Assembly: GCF_003259225.1 (NCBI RefSeq)
Contig: NZ_QHJF01000005.1
Coordinates: forward strand, 186,001-250,000
Direction: 5' to 3'
DNA length: 64,000 nucleotides
Origin: Marinomonas arctica
GTDB lineage: Bacteria > Pseudomonadota > Gammaproteobacteria > Pseudomonadales > Marinomonadaceae
The notes under the pieces were generated by a model that was not told the origin of the DNA, did no database searches, and saw only the letters and a list, made by a program, of their open reading frames with translations. Position numbers and translations under genes: made by a program. Positions 8,420-17,582 of the stretch are shown piece after piece (position 1 is the first letter of the stretch; each line of letters begins with the position of its first letter).

Positions 8420-9658
8420 CTAAGCAACGTGAACCTGATAAGCGTTACGTGGAATCTTCTGCAAGTACGCTTCCATTTCCGCCATGCCATTGGGTTGATC
8501 AACTTTTACACCCAAATCACGCATGGTACTGCCCAACGCATGCAAGGTGCGGAACAAGTTATGCTCACGACATTGCTCACCCATCTGCCCAATACGCACG
8601 ATAGGCTGGCCAAAAGAGCCCGCGATTTCAACGCGGTACATTTCGGATATGTGTCGACAAATTTTAGGGGCTGTTAACCCTTGCGGTATATTAATACCCA
8701 CCACAGAATTCAAACGCGATGCTGGCGGAATAAACAACTCTAATCCCATGCCTTCAATGCCTGCTTGCAAGGCTTTAGAACAACGCAAATGACGGGAAAA
8801 GCGATGCTCTAATGTTTCATCACACACTAATTTCAATGCTTCATGCAGAGCCATGATCCCAGACACCGGCGCCGTATAATGATAGCCATCGTTGTGCCAA
8901 AAATTCTCAGCCAACTGCGCATCAAAACACCATTGTACCGTTGGTTTGGTACGACTTTTCACTGCGGCCCACGCTTCATTAGAAAACACCAATAACGACA
9001 CGCCAGGGATGGACGACAACCCTTTTTGCCCACCTGTAATCACCACATCCACTTGCCACGCATCCATTTTCAGCGGCATAGTGCTGAGTGTACAAACAGC
9101 ATCCACCACCACCAAACAACCATAAGATTTAGCGATCTTGGTGATGTCTTCTAATGTATGGTTAAACACCGTATTCGACGTTTCGCCTTGCACCAGCGTT
9201 AATACTTTTGGACGCGTTTCTTCAATGGCTTTACGAACACGCTCTGGGTCCGCCGCTTCATGCGCACCAACGTGCAACTCATGCACATCCGCACCAATAC
9301 GCGTCGCCATTTCTGCCATACGATGACTAAAGAAGCCATTATTAATGCATAAAATACGCTCGCCTGGTTGCAACAAATTGGCCACCGCCATCTCCATCGC
9401 CGCTGACGCTGGCCCCGCGACACCAAGCACCCATTTAGACTCTGTTTGAAACACATAACGCGCCATTGACTTAACTTGCCCAATCACCTGCGCCATCACA
9501 CTACCAAGGTGGTTTATCACCACCGAGTTGGCCTTGGCGACACGCTCAGGAATAGGCACAGGTCCCGCGCCCATCATCAACAAAGGTTCGTGAGGAAGAA
9601 TTTCGTCTAAAGATTTCACCTGGGGACGAGGAATGCCCATTGGCGAGGAAGCAGTCAT
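8420..9658 (-). CDS. PLP-dependent class V aminotransferase (alanine/serine-glyoxylate type)
   Basis: A 412-residue fold type I aminotransferase of the class V family that includes alanine-glyoxylate, serine-glyoxylate and pyridoxamine-pyruvate aminotransferases. Visible signatures are the N-terminal LLMMGAGPVPIPERV, the cofactor-contacting VVVDAVCTLSTMPLKMD (the Asp that binds the pyridine nitrogen), and the Schiff-base Lys in ITGGQKGLSSIPG. An Arg near the C terminus (VRIGQMGE) fits carboxylate binding. It is monocistronic. The specific donor and acceptor cannot be read from the sequence; glyoxylate or pyruvate as acceptor is likely. Confidence 0.85.
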   Translation of the reverse strand: MTASSPMGIPRPQVKSLDEILPHEPLLMMGAGPVPIPERVAKANSVVINHLGSVMAQVIGQVKSMARYVFQTESKWVLGVAGPASAAMEMAVANLLQPGERILCINNGFFSHRMAEMATRIGADVHELHVGAHEAADPERVRKAIEETRPKVLTLVQGETSNTVFNHTLEDITKIAKSYGCLVVVDAVCTLSTMPLKMDAWQVDVVITGGQKGLSSIPGVSLLVFSNEAWAAVKSRTKPTVQWCFDAQLAENFWHNDGYHYTAPVSGIMALHEALKLVCDETLEHRFSRHLRCSKALQAGIEGMGLELFIPPASRLNSVVGINIPQGLTAPKICRHISEMYRVEIAGSFGQPIVRIGQMGEQCREHNLFRTLHALGSTMRDLGVKVDQPNGMAEMEAYLQKIPRNAYQVHVA

Positions 9659-9990
9659 TTTATGCAGCCCTATTAGTTAAAATTAAAAACCGGTTAAGAG
9701 TAAAAAACGGTCGAAGTTGAAAAAAACACCTCTAGAGTAAAAAGCCTGTTTTTACGTTTTTACAGTAGAAAATGTCGATAAAATGATTTTTACAAAATAA
9801 TATTTTGAAATAGTACATTATTCATTGTGATAATAAGAGACGGCAAAATGAAAAGAGTGTAATAAACCACAAGCTTTCACTTTCGCCTTAGATCTGACGT
9901 GTTTCCTTTTCAACAAGCAGTATTTTTTACTCTGCTAGATAGGAATAAAGTATGCGATAATGCGCGAAATTCCCTATTCAGGATCTCGTT
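9659..9990. other. Intergenic region between divergent genes
   Basis: A 332-bp A+T-rich stretch between the aminotransferase gene (minus) and the DUF3010 gene (plus). It must hold both promoters. TATGCGATAAT just ahead of the DUF3010 start could contain a -10 box. I found no coding potential or clear repeats. Confidence 0.5.
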
Positions 9991-10428
9991 ATGATTACTT
10001 GTGGTATCGAAATCAAAGGCAGCGAAGTGATTCTTTGCCTTCTGTCTAAACAAGACGGATTGTTTCAAATCGCCGACTGTCGCCAAACTCGACACACACT
10101 GAACAACCCAAACGACAGCGAAAGCGTACGTAAATTTCAGTTTTTACTGAAAAAGCTATTTGAAGATTACAAAGTGAAAAGAGCCGTGATTCGCGAACGC
10201 CCAACCAAAGGCAAATTTGCTGGCGGCTCGGTGGGCTTTAAAATCGAAGCCATCATCCAACTGATCGACACCGTTCAAGTGGATTTATTCAGCGGCGCCA
10301 AAGTGAAGGACATCTTGCAACACAACCCAATGCCCATTCCTTTTAAAGCAACGGGATTACGTGCCTTCCAAGAAAGCGCTTTCACGGTAGCTTATGCCGC
10401 ACTTTCAGAGCACATTCCTGACGCTTGA
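9991..10428 (+). CDS. DUF3010 family protein
   Basis: A 145-residue soluble protein matching the DUF3010 family of gammaproteobacteria. Family features include the start MITCGIEIKGSEVILCLLS, the central VIRERPTKGKFAGGSVGFK stretch (about residues 65-85), and the C-terminal NPMPIPFKATGLRAFQESAF. The alternating beta-strand start resembles RNase H-like/actin-like folds, but no function has been established that I know of. It is a single gene closed by a strong terminator. Confidence 0.88.
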   Translation: MITCGIEIKGSEVILCLLSKQDGLFQIADCRQTRHTLNNPNDSESVRKFQFLLKKLFEDYKVKRAVIRERPTKGKFAGGSVGFKIEAIIQLIDTVQVDLFSGAKVKDILQHNPMPIPFKATGLRAFQESAFTVAYAALSEHIPDA

Positions 10429-10446
10429 TTGGTTAAACCCCACAAT

Positions 10447-10480
10447 AAAAAACGGACACTGCTGACGTGTCCGTTTTTTT
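10447..10480 (+). terminator. Strong intrinsic terminator after the DUF3010 gene
   Basis: AAAAACGGACAC and GTGTCCGTTTTT form a 12-bp perfect stem with a 7-nt loop, ending in seven T. The A-run on the other side lets it work in both directions. Confidence 0.92.
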
Positions 10481-10635
10481 GTCTACATCCTGTGCCACTT
10501 TCCAGCGTCCTTAGTAAACAGCGCTTCTGATTTCGCCAGCCCTTCCTTGATTAATATCACTGATTTTGACTTACCAACTGGATTTATAAGTGGGTAACTT
10601 ATTGATAGCAATTTCCATAATGCGTAAAGACTTTT

Positions 10636-11511
10636 TTAAATCCAACATTCTTTTTTTAACCATTGCACAAATTGAATTGAGTTATCGTGGTTTTTATCCG
10701 CTTGATGAATAACATAACTGTATCCGCTGTCGACAAAGCCAAAAGGTGCTATTAAGCGTTTTGCCTTGAGGTCATCAATCACCAAATGCCGTGGTGTTAT
10801 GCAAAAACCTAACCCTCCTAGCGCAGCCTCTAACACAAAATACAGATGATCAAACTTCCGTTTACTCATAGGTACAATGTTGTTGTTCATAATGCCACAC
10901 CAAGCATCCCATGCCTCTAGTCGTGTACGCGCTAATAGAATATCAATTGCCGTTAGATCTTCTACTTTGTTAATCGAATGACTGGCAAGAACATCCTCTG
11001 TCATGACAGGGCCTATTTGTTCATGGAATAAAATATCGTCATCCAAATTTTTGCCTTCCTGCACTTTCATTACCCCAATCACTACATCATAACCATCACG
11101 ACCGTAATCCACCGATGTGGTGCTAAGTTGAATATCAATATCAGGGTACAGCAAATTAAATCGGTACATTCGTGGTATCAAACAACGTATTGCGAAGGTG
11201 TTTAAACAAGAGACGGTGACTGTTTTTTTATTCGCCAATCGAATGGTATTCAGACCCAATAACATTTGTGACATTGCACTGCTCACAATAGGCAGTAACA
11301 ATAAACCTTGCTCGGTTAATCTAGGCTTATTTTTTGGACCAGAAAATAACGCCACGCCTAATAAGGTTTCTAATTGCCGAACCTGGCGGCTTACCGCACC
11401 GGGCGTCACACACAACTCATCACTTGCCGCCGTCATGGTACCAAGACGGCCTGCTGATTCAAAAGCTCGTAATGCAACTAAGGGTAAATGTGTCAGTTTA
11501 ATGTCTTTCAT
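10636..11511 (-). CDS. LysR family regulator (GcvA-like)
   Basis: A 291-residue LysR-type regulator. The N-terminal winged HTH reads LPLVALRAFESAGRLGTMTA then ASDELCVTPGAVSRQVRQLE (about residues 8-46), the GcvA-like subtype. The C-terminal ~200 residues are the periplasmic-binding-protein-like effector domain. It is divergent from the tautomerase gene with a 99-bp gap, the usual position for a LysR regulator relative to its target, so control of the tautomerase gene is likely but inferred. Confidence 0.9.
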   Translation of the reverse strand: MKDIKLTHLPLVALRAFESAGRLGTMTAASDELCVTPGAVSRQVRQLETLLGVALFSGPKNKPRLTEQGLLLLPIVSSAMSQMLLGLNTIRLANKKTVTVSCLNTFAIRCLIPRMYRFNLLYPDIDIQLSTTSVDYGRDGYDVVIGVMKVQEGKNLDDDILFHEQIGPVMTEDVLASHSINKVEDLTAIDILLARTRLEAWDAWCGIMNNNIVPMSKRKFDHLYFVLEAALGGLGFCITPRHLVIDDLKAKRLIAPFGFVDSGYSYVIHQADKNHDNSIQFVQWLKKECWI

Positions 11512-11610
11512 GTATTTGACTTTAACTCACATAAATACACCCTGTAAATCACTTTTAAGAGCCCCTTCTCAAACCTATATTAGTCGCATTATTCACCAGG
11601 AGTATTTTCA

Positions 11611-12015
11611 ATGCCTATTATTCGTACCGCCGTACCAAAGCACACCACACAAGAAATAAAGTTAAACATAGTTCAAGGTATTCATAGTGCACTAGTCGAA
11701 GCGATTGGCATGCCAGAAGACGAGCTATTCAATCTTGTTTCAAGTTACGAAAGCGCAGATTTTTTCTATAGTCGCAGCTTCAACGGCATCACTCGATCAG
11801 ATAATTTTATTTGCATAGAAATCACAATGAGACGAGGAAGAAGCGACGCCATGAAAAAAGCCCTCTATGCTGCCATTAGTCGTAACCTAAATGACAAAGC
11901 AGGCGTATCACCTAAAGATGTGTTTATATTTATCCATGAAAATGACTACTCAGATTGGTCAGTTGGCAATGGTGTTTTCGCTATGCAGATAGCACAACAG
12001 CGAGGTATTGACTAA
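11611..12015 (+). CDS. Tautomerase-superfamily protein
   Basis: A 134-residue protein starting MPIIRT, so removal of Met exposes the Pro-1 used as the catalytic base by 4-oxalocrotonate tautomerase-family enzymes. The length and the sequence EITMRRGRSDAMKKALYAAI fit the ~130-residue malonate-semialdehyde-decarboxylase/tautomerase_2 type rather than the 62-residue form. The ATG follows CAGGAG. It is divergent from a LysR gene. The substrate is unknown; such proteins often act on keto-enol intermediates of aromatic or halogenated acid breakdown. Confidence 0.85.
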   Translation: MPIIRTAVPKHTTQEIKLNIVQGIHSALVEAIGMPEDELFNLVSSYESADFFYSRSFNGITRSDNFICIEITMRRGRSDAMKKALYAAISRNLNDKAGVSPKDVFIFIHENDYSDWSVGNGVFAMQIAQQRGID

Positions 12016-12200
12016 TAAGCGGTGCGCGTTAATGTGTCAGTTGCAGGTTGATTTTTGGCTAGTGTGATACTTAAGCAACTTGTTAGCTTTTTCTCGTTTA
12101 TGAATCAAAAAGATCTGTAACAAGAACACCGTTAATCTTCATTCCGTCCAGCTTTGTGTCATTTCTCTCAGTGTTTGGCATGGACAGCATCATGGACACA

Positions 12201-12252
12201 CCTTTGAAAGCCCGTATTTTCAAGGTTTTTAAAGTGGGTGGCCTGATAGATC
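12201..12252 (+). repeat. Left copy of a 51-52 bp direct repeat
   Basis: Starts CCTTTGAAAG and ends AAGTGGGTGGCCTGATAGAT. It matches 17726-17776 over its whole length apart from a few substitutions and a one-base indel. The two copies bracket a 5.5-kb block of accessory and broken genes. Confidence 0.85.
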
Positions 12253-12282
12253 TATTTCTTTATTCTGACCTATTCTAGGCCA

Positions 12283-12313
12283 AAAGCGGATATGGAAAAC
12301 CCATATCCGCTTT
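12283..12313 (-). terminator. Hairpin after the SMP-30 fragment
   Basis: AAAGCGGATATGG / CCATATCCGCTTT, a perfect 13-bp stem with a 5-nt loop. The minus-strand tail is only TTTTGG, so it may be a weak terminator, but the position just after the SMP-30 remnant fits that role. Confidence 0.6.
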
Positions 12314-12377
12314 CAAATCAGGTTTGCCTAAGCAAAATAGGCAGAGGTAAAGGTCGTTTGCAAAAGTGCTTTATGAA

Positions 12378-12769
12378 CTAGCTATTCAGTGGTCCTGCAA
12401 ATCTAACTTCAGGAAGTCCTGCGGAGAACATTTCCTCCGCTTTTATCAGCTCCCCATCACTGTCTGTCGGTTTTTCTAAGCCCACCCGAGCACTTGTGCA
12501 GTAAAGCGTTTCGTAACTGGGACCTGCTAACACTGGGCAAGTGGTTTGAACACTGGGAGACTGAATGACTCGGTCAACTTTTCCGGTATCAGTGTAACGC
12601 ACCACTCGGCTACCGCCCCATTCGGCGTTCCATAGATAGCCTTGCGCATCAATACAGGAGCCATCTGGCGCACCGCCACCTTCGACTTCCACAAAAATGC
12701 GCTGATTATCGAGAGACGGATAGTCGCAGCAGAAAATCTTCCCCTGCATAGAATCGCTGTAGTACATAG
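12378..12769 (-). pseudogene. SMP-30/gluconolactonase-like gene, C-terminal fragment
   Basis: About 130 residues of the second half of an SMP-30/gluconolactonase/LRE-type beta-propeller: YYSDSMQGKIFCCDY, then APDGSCIDAQGYLWNAEWGG with its metal-binding Asn/Asp pattern, then TCPVLAGPSYETLYCTSAR. The family is ~290 residues, so the N-terminal half is gone. The remaining reading frame abuts a 5' fragment of a transporter gene at about 12769. The first Met of the fragment has no plausible ribosome binding site. Nonfunctional in all likelihood. An intact version probably opened a lactone in the pathway served by the adjacent amidohydrolase. Confidence 0.8.
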
Positions 12770-12928
12770 TGAATAAATCCCAAGGCAGAACGCTCCAGCC
12801 GAGAAAGAAAACAGTGCCGCGGTAACGGAGTCTCCCCCCAACCCTTTTGCCAACTGGCTGTTCAGGGTTGTCTGCAACGTGATACCCAGACCGGCAGCAA
12901 AAGCCATTAAGTAATAGATCATACTCAT
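12770..12928 (-). pseudogene. DMT (DUF606/YdcZ-like) transporter gene, N-terminal fragment
   Basis: Starts at the ATG at 12928 (MSMIYYLMAFAAGLGITLQ...) and encodes ~53 residues covering the first two membrane helices of a DUF606/YdcZ-type permease (TTLNSQLAKGLGGDSVTAAL is typical). At about 12770 the homology stops, and the DNA continues as SMP-30 sequence in another frame. This is the signature of a deletion that removed most of the transporter and half of the SMP-30 gene. The original operon was probably amidohydrolase-permease-(others)-SMP-30. Confidence 0.75.
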
Positions 12929-12941
12929 CGCTATTCCCCTA

Positions 12942-14345
12942 TTAGTTAGCCTGTTCAAACGGCAGAAAAACGTCAGCAAATAGATCAGGTTGATACCCAG
13001 ACGCAGCAAACAAATGCGCACGGGATTCATCAATGGCAGCGCGAAGACGCTGACTGTCGACACCCAAAACTTGACCCTTCTGTTTGACGATGCGTCCAGC
13101 GATCATCACGGTATCAATGTTGCTACGTTCCGTTGCATGCACCACGGTGCCAAAGGCATTGCCGGACGGGTAAAGGTTGATGTCATTGGCGTTAATCAAG
13201 ATCAAGTCTGCCTGTTTACCCGGTGTCAAACTGCCAATTTTGTCCTGCAATCCAGCACAATGCGCTCCATCGAGGGTGGCCGATTTAAGAAGCTGAGCGG
13301 CTGGAAGCGTTGTCTGCATATGATCATGATCAGAACCACAGCACTTCTGCTGATGCATGCCCATGACTCGTTGTAGATAAAATGCCACGCGCATTTCCAT
13401 AAACATATCAGTACTGTAAGACGTTTCATTGTCGACACTTAGTCCTGGGCTAATGCCATGACGCTGCGCAGCCTGCATAGCAAACATACCGTCTTCGATG
13501 CCATAGTGCGCATCAGAGCGTGGGCAGACGTTTATTCGAACACCCGCTTCACGTAAGATTTTCCATCCTTCATCAGGCAACGACGTGCAGTGATTGAAAA
13601 TATTATCTGGGCCAAGAAGGCCTTGCTGATGCAACGATTCAAGTTCATCCGCCATCAAAGAGCCAAAAAACTCAGTCACAATGGGTAACCCTAATCGACG
13701 AGCCTCGGCCCACAACTCTGGCTCCAACTGGGCCATGACCCCAAGAGAAACGAGGCTGTCAGGGTTATTCTTAAAATACTTTTCCTGCAAGCGTTGCCAG
13801 TTACCTGGCCAGTGCGCTTTATCCCATTCACCAGCAACGGGCGCACCCGAGGCATGTATAGCGCGAATGCCCGAATCAAGCAGGGCCTCAACGGCGGCAT
13901 CGGAATGTTCCGCGGTGCGGCTGTTATGGGAATTATCAATGACGGTGGTGATACCCGCGTCAATGCAGCCCAGAGCCGTCAGCAAGTTGCCGATATAATT
14001 ATCGGCAGGGCGATAGTATTTGGCGAACGAAAAATGCGTGGCGTTACTATAGTCGTCCAGACAGGTGGCATTAGGGTTGATGCGCCGTAGTTGCCCTTCC
14101 CATGAGTGACGATGAGAGTCCACCATCCCCGGCATGGCAATCATGCCTGCCGCATCGATAATGACGGCGTCACTGGCCTCAAGATTTTCACCTATGGCCA
14201 TGATGGTGCTGCCTTCAATAAGAATATCGGCGCTGACTAAATTACCTACTTCACTGTCCATACTGAGAACCGTCGCGCCTTGGATAAGCGTCCGAGTGGC
14301 TAGTGATTCAGTGGTTTGTACTATATTTCGAGTGTAATAAGTCAT
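12942..14345 (-). CDS. Amidohydrolase family metal-dependent hydrolase
   Basis: A 467-residue enzyme of the amidohydrolase superfamily (TrzA/AtzA/SsnA-like deaminases and hydrolases). The N-terminal beta-sandwich part is followed by MPGMVDSHRHSWEGQLRR (the HxH metal ligands; HRH near residue 79). The barrel also has IFNHCTSLPDEG and the SVDNETSYSTDMF segment, where the family carries its catalytic Asp. The C-terminal LTPGKQADLILI closes the composite sandwich. Spacing to the next (broken) transporter gene is 13 bp, so they shared an operon. A divergent LysR gene lies upstream. The substrate is unknown. Confidence 0.85.
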   Translation of the reverse strand: MTYYTRNIVQTTESLATRTLIQGATVLSMDSEVGNLVSADILIEGSTIMAIGENLEASDAVIIDAAGMIAMPGMVDSHRHSWEGQLRRINPNATCLDDYSNATHFSFAKYYRPADNYIGNLLTALGCIDAGITTVIDNSHNSRTAEHSDAAVEALLDSGIRAIHASGAPVAGEWDKAHWPGNWQRLQEKYFKNNPDSLVSLGVMAQLEPELWAEARRLGLPIVTEFFGSLMADELESLHQQGLLGPDNIFNHCTSLPDEGWKILREAGVRINVCPRSDAHYGIEDGMFAMQAAQRHGISPGLSVDNETSYSTDMFMEMRVAFYLQRVMGMHQQKCCGSDHDHMQTTLPAAQLLKSATLDGAHCAGLQDKIGSLTPGKQADLILINANDINLYPSGNAFGTVVHATERSNIDTVMIAGRIVKQKGQVLGVDSQRLRAAIDESRAHLFAASGYQPDLFADVFLPFEQAN

Positions 14346-14481
14346 CTTTCATTCACCTTTTTGAAATTTCGTGAAGCAAGGGTAAGCAAAGTGACTATTC
14401 GGAAAAAGACAGTTAAACTGTTTTTATTATTCAATAATCACGAACAATAGCGCCCTTGGTTGTGGCTCATGGAAAAAGCAT

Positions 14482-15387
14482 ATGGATCGTATTCAGGCAA
14501 TGCAGATTTTTGTGCGTGTGGCGGAGGCTGGAAGTTTTATTTATGCTGCTGAAACGCTGTCCTTACCAGCCTCAACAGTGAGTAGTACGGTTAAAAGCCT
14601 TGAAAAGTATTTGCAGGTGCGCCTGCTGAACAGAACAACGCGGCGTGTCAGCTTGACCACAGAGGGCGCACAGTATTTGGCTCAGTGTTTAGAAATACTT
14701 AAATTAATTGAGCATACCGAGTCTAGTCTGACCGATTCCGTTAAACGACCACAAGGACGCTTACGTGTTGATATGCCTGGCGGTATCGCCCATTTTGTCA
14801 TCATGCCAAATCTGCAAGACTTTTACAGACGCTATCCGGATATCTATCTAATGATAGGCGTTAATGACCGACAGGTAGATCTTGTTCAGGAAGGCGTAGA
14901 TTGTGTCATTCGAACTGGTGAGCTTAATGACTCAACCCTCGTTGCACGACCGCTTGGTCGATTTCGCTGGGTGACATGCGCTTCTCCGGCTTATCTAAAA
15001 GAGAACGGGATTCCGCAGACGCCAGAAGATTTATCTCACCATCGAGCCGTCCATTATTTTTCAGGGCATGCGAAGCGAGCAAATGAAATGAGCTTTGTCA
15101 GCGGCTCTGAAAAAATGTCAATCCCAGTTAGCGGGACAGTGGCCACCAATGAGACAGGGCTCTACATAAAAATGTGTCTTGAAGGATTAGGGTTGGTGCA
15201 GCTTGCAGAGAGAGTGGTATCAGAACATCTAGAAGAAGGCCGACTCGTTGAAGTGTTGGCGGACTGGCAACCTGCGTCCGTACCAGTCACTTTGCTCTAT
15301 CCGCATCAACGTTTTCTATCGCCAGCCGTGCGTGCCTTTGCCGACTGGGCAACCGAGCTTATCAGAAACGATAATTCGTCCACCTGA
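14482..15387 (+). CDS. LysR family transcriptional regulator
   Basis: A 301-residue LysR regulator of the subfamily starting MDRIQAMQIFVRVAEAGSF. The winged HTH covers residues 1-60 (AAETLSLPASTVSSTVKSLE) and the effector-binding domain residues ~90-295. It is divergent from the amidohydrolase gene across 136 bp and is the likely regulator of that operon. It is followed by a hairpin shared with the convergent MFS gene. Confidence 0.9.
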   Translation: MDRIQAMQIFVRVAEAGSFIYAAETLSLPASTVSSTVKSLEKYLQVRLLNRTTRRVSLTTEGAQYLAQCLEILKLIEHTESSLTDSVKRPQGRLRVDMPGGIAHFVIMPNLQDFYRRYPDIYLMIGVNDRQVDLVQEGVDCVIRTGELNDSTLVARPLGRFRWVTCASPAYLKENGIPQTPEDLSHHRAVHYFSGHAKRANEMSFVSGSEKMSIPVSGTVATNETGLYIKMCLEGLGLVQLAERVVSEHLEEGRLVEVLADWQPASVPVTLLYPHQRFLSPAVRAFADWATELIRNDNSST

Positions 15388-15463
15388 TCGACAAGAGCAA
15401 ATACCACCTTTTCTGTACTAAGATGACGGTGTCATATTTATCTGTGTAACCGTAATTTCGCTA

Positions 15464-15489
15464 ATACGGGAGAGAGTTATCTCCCGTAT
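15464..15489. terminator. Hairpin between convergent LysR and MFS genes
   Basis: ATACGGGAGA / TCTCCCGTAT, a perfect 10-bp stem with loop GAGTTA. There is no strong T-run on either side. Its position between two convergent genes suggests a terminator or mRNA stabiliser. Confidence 0.6.
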
Positions 15490-15504
15490 CTGATAAATAC
15501 GGGG

Positions 15505-16695
15505 TTAACGCATCGATTGAGCCGGTTCAAGATGGACGTTTCGCCCAGCCATCATGCCAGTACACGCACCAGCAACAGCGATAGCTGCCGTAATTAACAG
15601 CGGTGCAGTCCAGCCGCCTGTCCAGTCGTGCACTTGACCTAGCAATAAGGGGCCTGCTGCTGCCATGAGATACCCTACACACTGTGCCATTCCTGATAGA
15701 GCAGCCGCGTCGCCAGCATTCTGCGTACGCAGTACAACGAAAGTCAGACCTAGCATCATGCAGGCACCAGAGCCAAAGCCCAGAAGCGCAGCCCACAAGA
15801 TGGCAAACTCTGGCGCATAAATAAGCCCGATAAACGATAAAGCTACCAACAGGCTGGTCGTTACGGCCGCAAGTTTCTGATCTTTCAGACGGCGCAGCGT
15901 GGCTGCCAGTATTAACCCCGGAATGGCCGTGGCCAGTTGCAGCGTTCCATGCACGGACCCAGCTTCAGTGGCGGATATACCTTGGTCGATTAGAATAGTC
16001 GGCAACCAGCCTACGGCAACATAAAAAGGCATCGCATTGAAACCCATAAACAGTGTGACCTGCCACGCTAGAGGCGATTTCCAGACTGCTACTGTCGCTG
16101 ATTTTTTCGGATTGGACAGGCTCACTGGCTCATGCTTTTTAAGCTGCGACAACCATACGATAAGCGCAAACAGCGGGGCTGCAATTAATAAAGCCAGCGC
16201 AATACTCCAGCCCCAAACCTGTGTTAAAGGAATCATGATGGCAGACCCTATCGCACCCGCCGCCCCCATCGTAATGGAATACGCCCCTGTCATGGAGGCA
16301 ACGTTGGCTGAGAGGTCGCGCTTAACTAGACTAGGCAACAGCACATTACCCAAAGCGATCCCTGTACCGATCAGTGTTGTACCGAGATACAAGGCCCACA
16401 CACTTCCGGTAGAACGCAGCAAGATGCCTAAAGAAATGATTGTCAATGCAGCAAAAAGTGTACGTTCTAGTCCGAACTTTCGGGCAACAGGAGCACTCAA
16501 TGGTGAGAATGCGGCAAATGCCAGCAATGGCAATGAAGTAAGCAGACCTACGGCCGAGGAGCTTAAACCGAAATCACTTTGGATAAGCGGCAGAACGGGC
16601 GCTATACTGGTAAAAGGAAGCCGCAGGTTGACCGCAATAAAAAGAATTCCCGCCACAAGTGCAATGGTATTCCACTTGTTTTTAATGTCCAACAT
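15505..16695 (-). CDS. MFS transporter, CynX/NimT type
   Basis: A 396-residue, 12-helix major facilitator protein. Motifs NLRLPFTSIAPVLPLIQSDF, the central loop with Lys/Arg-rich stretches (SQLKKHEPVSLSNPKKSA) and GFGSGACMMLGLTFVVLRTQ are typical of the CynX/NimT branch. The branch includes cyanate and 2-nitroimidazole exporters. It lies divergent from an AraC gene, a recurring regulator-exporter pair. The substrate is not determinable. Confidence 0.88.
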   Translation of the reverse strand: MLDIKNKWNTIALVAGILFIAVNLRLPFTSIAPVLPLIQSDFGLSSSAVGLLTSLPLLAFAAFSPLSAPVARKFGLERTLFAALTIISLGILLRSTGSVWALYLGTTLIGTGIALGNVLLPSLVKRDLSANVASMTGAYSITMGAAGAIGSAIMIPLTQVWGWSIALALLIAAPLFALIVWLSQLKKHEPVSLSNPKKSATVAVWKSPLAWQVTLFMGFNAMPFYVAVGWLPTILIDQGISATEAGSVHGTLQLATAIPGLILAATLRRLKDQKLAAVTTSLLVALSFIGLIYAPEFAILWAALLGFGSGACMMLGLTFVVLRTQNAGDAAALSGMAQCVGYLMAAAGPLLLGQVHDWTGGWTAPLLITAAIAVAGACTGMMAGRNVHLEPAQSMR

Positions 16696-16844
16696 AGTCT
16701 CTAACCTTCTTTACTTTAGAAAAAAAAGCACTATAAAGTATCGAAAGTACGTATAATATAGACAATATGACAGATGATATCTAAATTATACCAGCTTTAA
16801 GAAAAACAGTTTCCTCACCGGAAGATTTCAATTCCGATGAATTT

Positions 16845-17582
16845 TTGCAGGCTGCCATCGCTTTGCAGGTCGAACCTGAACTGAATCATTCAGATATTAG
16901 ACCGCATCACCACCGCAAAGGTCAGTTGATATTGTCTTTACATGGTGCGGTGAGCTGTGAAGTACAAGATGCACTGTGGCTTGTGCCTCCTCAGCACGCG
17001 GTCTGGATCCCAAGCGGCACCCCTCACAGCTGCCGAATAACTCAAAACGCCAGCACCTGCTTTTTGTTTATTGAGCCTAGTGCGGCAGTGATGCCCGACG
17101 CATGCTGTACCCTTGCCATAACGCCTCTTGTACGAGAGTTGATTTTGCATCTTGCCGAACAAGAGCCCACTTATCCTTCAGAAGGTAAAACAGCCCGTCT
17201 TGTTGCGGTGCTTCTTGAGCAGCTTTCGGATGCGCCACTAAAAGAGCTACATCTACCCATATCAGACCACCCCAAAATTAGACACATTGCCGATGCACTG
17301 TTTGCTGATCCGAGCGACCGTAACACTTTGCGTCAGTGGGCGGCCCGACTTGCTACCAGTGAACGATCGCTAGCCAGACTCGTAGAAAACGCGACCGGAT
17401 TGAGCTTCGGACGCTGGCGTCAGCAGCTGCATTTGATGGTTGCACTGAGTCAATTGGCAGAGGGGAAATCAGTACAAAGTGTCGCTGGCACTCTGGGCTA
17501 TGATTCTGTAAATGCCTTCATCACTATGTTCAAAAAAGCACTGGGTAAATCGCCTACCCAATATTTTTCATCTCTGCGGTAA
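16845..17582 (+). CDS. AraC family regulator with an uncertain or damaged start
   Basis: At least 245 residues: a cupin domain (ELNHSDIRPHHHRKGQLILS through ~residue 80) and a C-terminal double HTH (RQWAARLATSERSLARLVEN and VQSVAGTLGYDSVNAFITMF). The only conventional start in this frame after the last stop is a TTG at 16845. Family-like sequence (ALRKTVSSPEDF...) continues upstream to 16785, where an in-frame TAA (16782) separates it from ATG ACA GAT GAT ATC (16767). So either a non-canonical start is used or the 5' end has gained a nonsense codon. Expected partner: the divergent MFS gene. Confidence 0.75.
   Translation: MQAAIALQVEPELNHSDIRPHHHRKGQLILSLHGAVSCEVQDALWLVPPQHAVWIPSGTPHSCRITQNASTCFLFIEPSAAVMPDACCTLAITPLVRELILHLAEQEPTYPSEGKTARLVAVLLEQLSDAPLKELHLPISDHPKIRHIADALFADPSDRNTLRQWAARLATSERSLARLVENATGLSFGRWRQQLHLMVALSQLAEGKSVQSVAGTLGYDSVNAFITMFKKALGKSPTQYFSSLR

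Larger units (their letters stand above)
12016..12377. other. Intergenic region with left direct repeat and hairpin
   Basis: A 362-bp stretch with no convincing gene. It contains the left copy of a 51-52 bp direct repeat (12201-12252) and a strong hairpin (12283-12313), which are listed separately. Confidence 0.6.

Noticed and set aside
7895-8677. 260-codon plus-strand frame across the DMT and aminotransferase genes
   Set aside because: It is an out-of-frame shadow of the DMT gene, runs antisense into the aminotransferase and has no recognisable domain.
12527-13063. A single 178-residue minus-strand protein
   Set aside because: This frame overlaps the amidohydrolase gene, then runs through the DMT fragment and out of frame through SMP-30 sequence. 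It is an accidental chimera across a deletion scar.
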